Positions 15,692-20,997 of a stretch of 24,898 nt of DNA are shown here, piece by piece. The first letter of the stretch is position 1. The number at the start of each line of letters is the position of its first letter. The notes below the pieces were generated by a model. The model made no database searches. It was not told where the DNA came from and saw nothing but the letters and a program-made list of their open reading frames with translations. Source of the stretch: CAMQVM01 sp044433365 (GTDB lineage Bacteria; Bacteroidota; Bacteroidia; Bacteroidales; Rikenellaceae); the NCBI GenBank assembly GCA_044433365.1, contig JAWXTR010000038.1, forward strand, positions 1 to 24,898, given 5' to 3'. Made by a program: the position numbers and the translations under genes.

Positions 15692-15868
15692 ATGAAAAAG
15701 TTATTGATGATTATGTTGGCTTCCTGTTTTGCTTTTGTTTCGTGTGAAACCGATGAGGATTATGTAGAGGAAGTTGTTGAAGAAGTAATTGACGAAGTGG
15801 TAGATGAACTTACAGATGATGATGCAACCGATGATGATGCAACTGATGATGATGCAACTGATGAATAA
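15692..15868 (+). CDS. 58-residue acidic lipoprotein with three DDDAT repeats
   Basis: Too short for common gene-length cutoffs, but it has clear structure. Residues 1-17 are a lipoprotein signal (MKKLLMIMLASCFAFVS) and C18 is the lipobox cysteine (VSC). Residues 19-40 are an acidic amphipathic stretch with a valine/glutamate pattern (YVEEVVEEVIDEVVDEL). Residues 41-58 read TDDDATDDDATDDDATDE, encoded by three near-identical 15-bp units. The mature peptide has no basic residue. Each threonine is followed by acidic residues, the kind of site used by acidophilic kinases, and the gene follows a CotH-family kinase, so a role as phospho-acceptor is an attractive inference. A calcium-binding tether is an alternative. 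Not recognised as a known family. Confidence 0.75.
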   Translation: MKKLLMIMLASCFAFVSCETDEDYVEEVVEEVIDEVVDELTDDDATDDDATDDDATDE

Positions 15869-15880
15869 AATTAATATTTA

Positions 15881-15926
15881 AGGGAAACTTCTAAAAATTG
15901 GCTTTTGAGAAATTAGAACTCTCCTT
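15881..15926. repeat. Family-1 palindrome after the small lipoprotein gene
   Basis: AGGGAAACTTCTAAAAATTG and AATTAGAACTCTCCTTTT form the arms around GCTTTTGAGA. It is followed by a T-tract and could add to termination. Confidence 0.7.
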
Positions 15927-16015
15927 TTTAAAATTTCAAAAAACTTTCAAAAAAGCGATAACCTCATATCTAACGATATATCGCAAAAAAATGATTGTTT
16001 GTCTCTGTTTTAAAG

Positions 16016-16048
16016 AGCATTACATCTTATATATATGTAATGCTTTTT
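16016..16048 (+). terminator. Strong intrinsic terminator ending the CotH gene set
   Basis: AGCATTACAT (16016-16025) and ATGTAATGCT (16035-16044) are perfect 10-bp arms with a 9-nt loop, followed directly by TTTT. It separates the CotH set from the sensor kinase genes. The rest of the 15869-16174 gap is AT-rich with two family-1 repeats. Confidence 0.85.
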
Positions 16049-16058
16049 ACCTATTTTC

Positions 16059-16130
16059 AGGGAACTTCAAAATCTGACTTTCGAAACTTTTCCGTTTTAA
16101 GGCTTCATATTCGAATTTAAAACTCAGCTT
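16059..16130. repeat. Left half of a composite family-1 repeat
   Basis: AGGGAACTTCAAAATCTGAC, then CTTTCGAAACTTTTCCGTTT and AAGGCTTCATATTCGAATTT, parallel the first 75 bases of the composite at 22035-22205. The right half is missing, apparently truncated shortly before the histidine kinase gene. Confidence 0.65.
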
Positions 16131-16162
16131 AAAAAAATAACTCAAAAATACAATAAAAAAAG

Positions 16163-16170
16163 TAACTTTG
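16163..16170 (+). promoter_or_regulatory. -7 promoter box 4 bases before the histidine kinase ATG
   Basis: TAACTTTG matches TAnnTTTG exactly and is the same octamer as in the ECF sigma promoter. Transcription would start at or within a few bases of the ATG at 16175, giving a leaderless or nearly leaderless mRNA. No -33 TTTG is seen at the usual distance, which lowers confidence. Confidence 0.45.
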
Positions 16171-16174
16171 CAAT

Positions 16175-17380
16175 ATGATAAAAGAGCAAAAAATATTGGC
16201 AGTCGAATATACAGCAATAATATTGTTGTGGGCACTTGTGATTATATCCCCACTGCTATTTAATGATGATTTTCGAGAAAACTGGACTGCTGTTCACATT
16301 ATGTGGGTAGAGTGTTTTGTTGTAGGAGTTGCATTTCTTATAAATAGGTTTATATTAATGCCACGCCTATTTTTTGCTAAAAAATATGCAAAGTATGTTG
16401 TCTCACTAATAATATTATTTCTTATTTTAAGCATATTTGTGCTCTATTTTGATGGAGTAAACAAAATTATATCGCTTTTTAGCGATAATCCTACAGAACC
16501 ATTCACCCCAACTAGAGGCGATGTGCCTCCTCGTCCAATGCCTGGGGGAGGACCTCCTCCTGGTGGTATGGGTGGCGGCATGAGTGGTGGCATGAGTGGT
16601 GGCATGAGCGGGATGAATATTGATGGACGAAGTTCGGGTGGAAGAAATATTCCGCCGATGCTGATTCCTCCAATCTCTGTTATTCCTCCTGCAATTACGG
16701 TTTTAAGCCTATCCGCAATTGTTATAGCTTTAGATATGGGGCTAAGTATTGCTGTAAAATGGGTGTTGTCTGAGCAAAAACAGAGCGAGATAAAAAAAGA
16801 GAGAATAATGGCTCAACTATCAAATCTACAGAGTCAAGTGAGTCCACATTTTTTTATGAACACTCTCAATAATATTCATGCTCTTGTAGATATTGACCCT
16901 AATAGGGCAAAACAGACTATTATCGAGCTTTCAAGCCTTATGGACTACCTGCTGTACGAAAGTTCAAGCAAAGATAAAGTATTATTACAAAGAGAGCTGG
17001 ATTTTATCGAGAGCTATATTAACCTTATGCGTCTTAGATTTTCTCGACAGGTGTTAATAGAGTTCTCCTACGATAATTTTGTTCCATCTGTAAAAATTCC
17101 ACCTTTCCTTTTTTTGAATTTTATAGAAAATGCTTTTAAATATGGAGTGGACTACGAACGAGACTCATTTATTAAAATACGGTTTAATTTTTACGACTAT
17201 TCGATAGAGATGAAAGCCATAAATAGTAACCACTCTCAAAACGTTGATAGAGTAAGGCATGGACTTGGCATTAGCAATAGTCGCAAACGATTAGAACTGC
17301 TCTACGGAACCAACTACACACTCAATTTAACTGAAAACAACGACACATATTCTGTAATATTAAAGATACCAACTATATGA
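16175..17380 (+). CDS. LytS-type sensor histidine kinase with Gly/Met-rich extracytoplasmic loop
   Basis: Inner-membrane sensor kinase of the His_kinase (LytS/YehU) family. There are four transmembrane helices at about 13-33, 43-63, 74-94 and 172-194. The loop between helices 3 and 4 (95-171) should face the periplasm; it is Pro/Gly-rich with five methionines in four-residue spacing (GMGGGMSGGMSGGMSGMN, 131-148), encoded by 12-bp tandem repeats. The cytoplasmic part has the phospho-acceptor region SNLQSQVSPHFFMNTLNN (H225), the N box NFIENAFKYG (N319) and a G box HGLGISNSRKRL. It overlaps the response regulator gene by 4 bases (ATGA). An upstream terminator and its own -7 box suggest a separate transcription unit from the CotH set. 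The signal is unknown. Confidence 0.9.
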   Translation: MIKEQKILAVEYTAIILLWALVIISPLLFNDDFRENWTAVHIMWVECFVVGVAFLINRFILMPRLFFAKKYAKYVVSLIILFLILSIFVLYFDGVNKIISLFSDNPTEPFTPTRGDVPPRPMPGGGPPPGGMGGGMSGGMSGGMSGMNIDGRSSGGRNIPPMLIPPISVIPPAITVLSLSAIVIALDMGLSIAVKWVLSEQKQSEIKKERIMAQLSNLQSQVSPHFFMNTLNNIHALVDIDPNRAKQTIIELSSLMDYLLYESSSKDKVLLQRELDFIESYINLMRLRFSRQVLIEFSYDNFVPSVKIPPFLFLNFIENAFKYGVDYERDSFIKIRFNFYDYSIEMKAINSNHSQNVDRVRHGLGISNSRKRLELLYGTNYTLNLTENNDTYSVILKIPTI

Positions 17381-18069
17381 TTAGCTGTATTGTTATTGAC
17401 GACGAACCTCTTGCTCTACAACAGTTAGAGCAATATGTTGAAGATACCCCTATTTTAGAACTTAGAGGTAGTTTTAACTCTGCTGCAAGAGCACTTGAAT
17501 ATCTACATGAAAGTAGTGTAGATTTACTGTTTGTAGATATAAATATGCCACGAATTTCAGGATTGGAGTTTGTTGAGGCACTACCATTCGATGTAAAGGT
17601 GATTTTTGTTACCGCCTATAGAGAGTTTGCACTCGAAGGATTTGCTCTTGATGCTGCCGACTACCTGCTTAAACCGCTCTCTTATGCCGCATTTTTAAAA
17701 TCGGTAGAGAAGGTACACAACCGCTACTTTAACCGTAGTGCGACCGAGCGCAACGACAAAGAGTACACCTTTCTACGTTCAGGAAATCGTACTGTAAGGG
17801 TAAACTTCAATGATATTCTATATATCGAATCAAAACGAGAATATATGGATATTGTACTAAGTACAGGCGAAATTGTCACAGTGCATGGCTCACTAGCTGC
17901 AATGCTCGAAAAGCTTCCTTACGAAAGGTTTATAAAGGTGCATCGCTCATTTATAGTAAATCTCGAAGAGGTAAAGGTTATCGAACGCAACTCTATCATA
18001 TTTGGCAAACAGTACATCCCAATTAATGAGCAAGCACGTGATAGAGTTATGAAATTTGTTAATTCATAA
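17377..18069 (+). CDS. LytTR-family response regulator
   Basis: Two-domain DNA-binding regulator, partner of the preceding kinase. The receiver domain (about 1-118) has D9/D10 (VIDDEPLA), phospho-acceptor D54 (LLFVDINMPRISG), T in FVTAYREFALEGF, and K in DYLLKPLSY. The LytTR domain (about 128-230) shows FNDILYIESKREYMDIVLSTGE, the typical TVHGSLAAMLEKL and FIKVHRSFIVNLEEV segments. The length is normal. Targets are not visible; LytTR proteins usually bind two direct 9-bp sites. A strong terminator follows. Position next to the CotH set suggests, without proving, that it controls those genes. Confidence 0.92.
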   Translation: MISCIVIDDEPLALQQLEQYVEDTPILELRGSFNSAARALEYLHESSVDLLFVDINMPRISGLEFVEALPFDVKVIFVTAYREFALEGFALDAADYLLKPLSYAAFLKSVEKVHNRYFNRSATERNDKEYTFLRSGNRTVRVNFNDILYIESKREYMDIVLSTGEIVTVHGSLAAMLEKLPYERFIKVHRSFIVNLEEVKVIERNSIIFGKQYIPINEQARDRVMKFVNS

Positions 18070-18087
18070 CGCCAATAAAGGTCAAGT

Positions 18088-18135
18088 AAAGCAATACCCC
18101 CATTCACAGCATTGTGAATGAGGGTATTGCTTTTA
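18088..18135 (+). terminator. Strong terminator after the response regulator gene
   Basis: AAAGCAATACCC-C-CATTCACA and TGTGAATG-A-GGGTATTGCTTT form a stem of about 20 bp with one internal mismatch and a short loop, followed by TTTAATTT. It should work in both directions because A-rich bases precede it. Confidence 0.9.
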
Positions 18136-18204
18136 ATTTGGGGCATTCGCAAAACCAATATCAAGCTAATATACAAATAGCTACGTGTCTGAAAAACCTC
18201 TAAA

Positions 18205-18243
18205 TTACCTCCATTTTGCACAAAAGTGCAAAAATGGAGGTAA
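18205..18243. terminator. Second hairpin downstream of the regulator gene
   Basis: TTACCTCCATTTTGCAC (18205-18221) and GTGCAAAAATGGAGGTAA (18226-18243) form a long stem with one bulge and an AAAA loop. Only a short AT-rich tail (TAAAAAAAC) follows, so it may be a transcript barrier or repeat rather than a classic terminator. Confidence 0.55.
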
Positions 18244-18338
18244 TAAAAAAACTATATTTAACACTTTTTTAAAAAAAGTGAACAAAAACGGCTCATTCTC
18301 AAAATCTGTTGTCATTAATAAAAATTTATAGCTCAGCA

Positions 18339-18535
18339 GTAGAGACGTAGCCCTGCTACGTCTGTAACACAAATTGTTATGTTTTAAAAAAAAGGTTTAA
18401 AACAATTCGGGGTGTTGTTTTCAGACGTAGCAGGGCTACGTCTCTACCTGTGCGGTGTTATGTTTAAAAAAAGGGAGTTGAAAACAAATCGGGGTGTTGG
18501 CGACTCAGCAGTAGAGACGTAGCCCTGCTACGTCT
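18339..18535. repeat. Three REP-like palindromes (AGACGTAGC / GCTACGTCT core) inside the IS remnant
   Basis: Copies at 18339-18363 (forward), 18423-18447 (inverted) and 18511-18535 (forward) share a 25-base sequence: GTAGAG, then AGACGTAGC overlapping into a 3-nt loop and GCTACGTCT. The alternating orientation gives a REPIN-like pair plus one. The same unit forms the array at 24521-24898. The spacers here (with GGGGTGTTG) differ from the spacers there. Confidence 0.85.
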
Positions 18536-18563
18536 GTAACATAACAGCAGTAGGTTATTGTTT

Positions 18564-18698
18564 TTAGGCAAATTCGCTGGATTCTCTAACGCAAGAGCCA
18601 AAGCACTTAACTCAAAAATTAAAGATTTTAGACATCGTCTTAGAAGTGTTAAATCTTTAACGTTTTTCTTTTACCGAATTGAAAAATTGCTTGTTTAA
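18564..18698 (+). pseudogene. 3' fragment of an ISL3-type (ISAon1-like) transposase gene
   Basis: The reading frame ends in GFSNARAKALNSKIKDFRHR, a few residues, then SLTFFFYRIEKLLV and a stop. This matches the conserved transposase C-terminus (N-x-R-A-x-x-x-N-x-K-I-K-x-FR-x-x-x-R-x-V-x-x-x-x-FF-x-YR) of ISL3/ISAon1-type DDE enzymes. Only about 44 codons survive; the catalytic domain is gone and the frame runs upstream into palindromic repeats. It lies 9 bases before the right terminal repeat, as in complete elements. Confidence 0.75.
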
Positions 18699-18792
18699 AG
18701 GGGGTAACAACAGATTTTGAGAATGAGCCACAAAAACACGCTTTCAGTGGCTCATCGAGACGATGAGCGCACAATTTTCAGAGAAAATAGTG

Positions 18793-18828
18793 AGGCATAT
18801 CCGCAAAAGGGGTTTTGCGAATATGCCT
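18793..18828. terminator. Bidirectional-type hairpin between the IS remnant and the oxoamine synthase gene
   Basis: AGGCATATCCGCAAAA and TTTTGCGAATATGCCT pair over 16 positions with one mismatch around GGGG. A T-run (AATTTTTAATT) follows on the plus strand. On the minus strand the gene at 18875 ends 46 bases earlier, so this is its likely terminator although the T-run on that side is weaker (CACTATTTTC). Confidence 0.65.
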
Positions 18829-18874
18829 AATTTTTAATTGTGGATTACCCACTGTATCGAAAACTAACCCAAAA

Positions 18875-20137
18875 TTACATAGGGTCAGCCATGTTTTGCA
18901 TAGGTTTTTTGTATTCGCCGCTTTCCATTTTAGCTTTACACTCTTCAAAACATTTTAGAGTATAATTTACATCCTCCATAGAGTGAGCTGCTGTAGGGAT
19001 AATACGAAGAATAATTTCGCCTTTAGGGATAACTGGATAAGTTACAACTGAACAGAAGATATTGTAGTTTTCTCGAAGGTCTACAACGATATTTGTAGCC
19101 TCTTCAACTGCACCTTTCATATATACTGGAGTAACTGGCGACTCAGTAACACCAATCTCTAAGCCACGAGCACGGAAACCCTCTTGAAGAGCAGTGCAAA
19201 TCTCCCAAAGTTTAGCTTTATATTCTGGATGTGTTTGTAGAAGTTCAAGACGTTTAAGAGCACCTTTTACCATAGGCATAGGAAGCGATTTTGCGTAAGT
19301 TTGCGAACGCATATTGTAGCGTAAGAAGTTTACGATAGCTTTGTCGGCAGCAACGAATGCTCCGATACCAGCCATACTTTTAGCAAATGTAGAGAAGTGA
19401 ACATCAACACCATCTGTTACGTTATAGTGCTCAGGAGTACCCGAACCTTTCTCTCCCATTGTACCAAAACCGTGAGCATCGTCAACAAGTAGACGGAAGC
19501 TATATTTCTCTTTAAGAGCAACGATTTTGTCTAGCTTACCAAGATCACCTTTCATGCCGAAAACACCCTCAGTAATTACAAGAACACCACCACCACGCTC
19601 AGCAGCAAGTTTTGTGGCACGTGCAAGTTGTTTTTCGCAATTTTCAATATCGTTGTGTGGGAAAACATAACGCTTACCACCTTTTGCTTTATGAATAAGT
19701 AGACCATCGATAATACAAGCGTGCGCCTCAGAGTCGTAAACGATAACATCTTTAGCAGTAACAAGAGTGTCGATAATAGATACCATACCTTGATAACCGA
19801 AGTTAAGAAGGAAAGCATCTGGTTTGCCAACAAAAGCAGCAAGCTCACGCTCTAATTTTTCATGCCATACAGTTTGACCACTCATCATACGAGCACCCAT
19901 TGGGTATGCCATACCAAACTCTGCCGCAGCCTCAGCATCAGCTTTCATCACCTCTGGGTGAGCAGCAAGACCTAGGTAGTTGTTAAGACTCCATGTAAGA
20001 ACCTCTTTACCACGAAACATCATGCGAGGAGCGATAGGACCCTCAAGTTTTGGGAATGAGTAGTAACCGTGACTAAGCTCTAGGTATTGTCCGATAGGAC
20101 CACCAGCATCTTTTTTAATTCTTTCAAAAATATCCAC
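18875..20137 (-). CDS. PLP-dependent alpha-oxoamine synthase (KBL / serine palmitoyltransferase / cysteate acyltransferase type)
   Basis: Pyridoxal-phosphate enzyme that condenses an acyl thioester with an amino acid. Family residues are clear: NNYLGLAAHPEV (52-63), GARMMSGQTVWHEKLE (81-96), H139 in DSEAHAC stacking on PLP, D219-D220-A-H222 in LVDDAHGFG, and the Schiff-base lysine K253 in FSTFAKSMAGIGAF. The length of 420 residues is slightly longer than KBL. The N-terminus (IFERIKKDAGGPIGQYLELS) belongs to a Bacteroidota subgroup usually labelled 2-amino-3-ketobutyrate CoA ligase, but members of this superfamily also make sphinganine or capnine (sulfonolipid base). A tdh gene 3 kb away favours KBL; the sequence subtype favours a lipid role. 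The codon choice looks more biased than that of its neighbours, suggesting strong expression. Confidence 0.85.
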   Translation of the reverse strand: MDIFERIKKDAGGPIGQYLELSHGYYSFPKLEGPIAPRMMFRGKEVLTWSLNNYLGLAAHPEVMKADAEAAAEFGMAYPMGARMMSGQTVWHEKLERELAAFVGKPDAFLLNFGYQGMVSIIDTLVTAKDVIVYDSEAHACIIDGLLIHKAKGGKRYVFPHNDIENCEKQLARATKLAAERGGGVLVITEGVFGMKGDLGKLDKIVALKEKYSFRLLVDDAHGFGTMGEKGSGTPEHYNVTDGVDVHFSTFAKSMAGIGAFVAADKAIVNFLRYNMRSQTYAKSLPMPMVKGALKRLELLQTHPEYKAKLWEICTALQEGFRARGLEIGVTESPVTPVYMKGAVEEATNIVVDLRENYNIFCSVVTYPVIPKGEIILRIIPTAAHSMEDVNYTLKCFEECKAKMESGEYKKPMQNMADPM

Positions 20138-20180
20138 TTGTGTATGTATTAAAATTAATATTTTTTTAGGAAAGTTTTTT

Positions 20181-20230
20181 AAAGGGAGTTCTAATAATTG
20201 GTTTTATTCGATTTTTAGAGGTTCCCTTAA
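20181..20230. repeat. Family-1 palindrome in the leader of the oxoamine synthase gene
   Basis: AAAGGGAGTTCTAATAATTG and ATTTTTAGAGGTTCCCTT are the arms around GTTTTATTCG. This is the reference used to define the target of the 163-bp element at 9763-9925. It lies between the putative promoter box and the ATG at 20137. Confidence 0.75.
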
Positions 20231-20262
20231 ACCTTATTGTAAGGCAACTTTATATATGGCTG

Positions 20263-20270
20263 CAAAGTTA
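20263..20270 (-). promoter_or_regulatory. -7 box of the oxoamine synthase gene
   Basis: Minus strand TAACTTTG, an exact TAnnTTTG match and identical to the boxes at 9663-9670 and 16163-16170. It would give a leader of about 120 bases containing the repeat at 20181-20230. No clear -33 TTTG is seen. The rest of the 20138-20471 gap is AT-rich with the repeat at 20408-20454 and no gene. Confidence 0.5.
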
Positions 20271-20407
20271 GCGATATAGTAATAAAAAATGGTACGCATA
20301 AATACTTATGTTTGTAAAAATAATCAATTTAATACAATATTTTTTATTGAAAATCATAAAAGTTACTATTTTGGCACACAAATAGCTTTTAAATTCGCAA
20401 TTCTTTT

Positions 20408-20454
20408 GAGGAGTTTTAAATTTTGGATTTTGAGAGATTTTAGAAGTTCTCTTA
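20408..20454. repeat. Family-1 palindrome, reverse orientation, before the small secreted protein gene
   Basis: GAGGAGTTTTAAATTTTGGA then TTTTGAGAGATTTTAGAAGT and TCTCTTA is the reverse complement of the copy at 2324-2374 or 12299-12343 with minor changes. It ends 17 bases before the ATG at 20472. Confidence 0.7.
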
Positions 20455-20471
20455 AACGACTGTTTTAGCTT

Positions 20472-20858
20472 ATGAAATATCTTATTACATATATATTAAT
20501 CATATTCTACACATCAACTCTACTTTGGGCGCAAAATTACGAAAAAGAGGGCTACATAGCTATTGATTCCACCAGTGGAAGAGGAAAGTATCTGACGATT
20601 TCGCTCGAAAAAGAGCAAAATTGCGTGGCGGTGTATATTGAAGAAAAATCGGAAAATTGCAGGCTTAAAGAGTATCAAATTGAGAGGTTGGAAGGGGTAA
20701 AATGGGTGGTTATAAGTAGGTGTAAAAGAGAAAATTCGGGAGAATTTATAACCTTTAAACCGCAAGAAATCAAAAAACTAAGACTCCACTTTTTAAAAGC
20801 AGAAAAGATGCCTAATATTTCTAAATTAATAATTTATGGAAATATCAGTAACAGATAG
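20472..20858 (+). CDS. Small secreted protein, possible lone F5/8-type (discoidin-like) domain
   Basis: A signal peptide spans residues 1-20 (MKYLITYILIIFYTSTLLWA, cleavage before Q21). The mature 108 residues follow a pattern like the C-terminal F5/8-type domain of fucosidases: KYLTISLEKEQNCVAVYIEE, then RLKEYQIERLEGVKWVVISR, then GEFITFKPQEIKKLRLHFLK and ISKLIIYG. No catalytic domain is attached, so it may be a stand-alone carbohydrate- or surface-binding module, or a leftover from a larger gene. Two cysteines (C51 and C63 or nearby) could pair. There is no operon partner. The domain call rests on the strand pattern only and is tentative. Confidence 0.65.
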   Translation: MKYLITYILIIFYTSTLLWAQNYEKEGYIAIDSTSGRGKYLTISLEKEQNCVAVYIEEKSENCRLKEYQIERLEGVKWVVISRCKRENSGEFITFKPQEIKKLRLHFLKAEKMPNISKLIIYGNISNR

Positions 20859-20897
20859 AAACTGATTTCAAAAACTATCATCAAAAAAATAATATTT

Positions 20898-20931
20898 TTT
20901 GTTGTAAAATAGAAATTTTTATCTATTTTTG
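20898..20931 (+). promoter_or_regulatory. Bacteroidota-type promoter of ddl
   Basis: TTTG (20898-20901) and TATTTTTG (20924-20931) match -33 TTTG and -7 TAnnTTTG with a 22-base gap. Transcription would begin near 20938, giving a leader of roughly 58 bases that is almost wholly the hairpin at 20921-20997. Confidence 0.55.
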
Positions 20932-20997
20932 TCTTATGGGAACCTCCAAAATCTGGATTTTGAAGCTCCCTTTGTTAAATTTAAGACAAAAATAGAT
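20921..20997. repeat. Family-1 repeat nested in a longer palindrome that reaches the ddl start codon
   Basis: Outer arms ATCTATTTTTGTCTTA (20921-20936) and TAAGACAAAAATAGAT (20982-20997) are a perfect 16-bp inverted repeat. Inside are GGGAACCTCCAAAATC and GATTTTGAAGCTCCC, the family-1 unit. The right outer arm includes the A and T of the ddl ATG (20996-20998). The left arm contains the -7 box. Confidence 0.8.

Larger units (their letters stand above)
18290..18729. mobile_element. Internally deleted ISL3-like insertion sequence with 8-bp target duplication
   Basis: Perfect 23-bp terminal inverted repeats (18290-18312 and 18707-18729, beginning GGCTCATTCTCAAAATCTGT) bound a 440-bp element. The flanking 8-mers are identical: ACAAAAAC at 18282-18289 and at 18730-18737. 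GG-starting ends and an 8-bp duplication fit the ISL3 family. Inside, only the 3' end of a transposase gene remains (18564-18698), plus three palindromic repeats. It cannot encode its own transposase, but intact ends mean it could still be moved in trans. Confidence 0.88.

Noticed and set aside
17919..18221. 100-codon minus-strand frame over the end of the LytTR regulator
   Set aside because: Covers the LytTR coding end and the strong terminator; composition is that of antisense sequence.
19576..19848. 90-codon second frame within the oxoamine synthase gene
   Set aside because: Same-strand shadow (leucine-rich) of a gene with all family residues in place.
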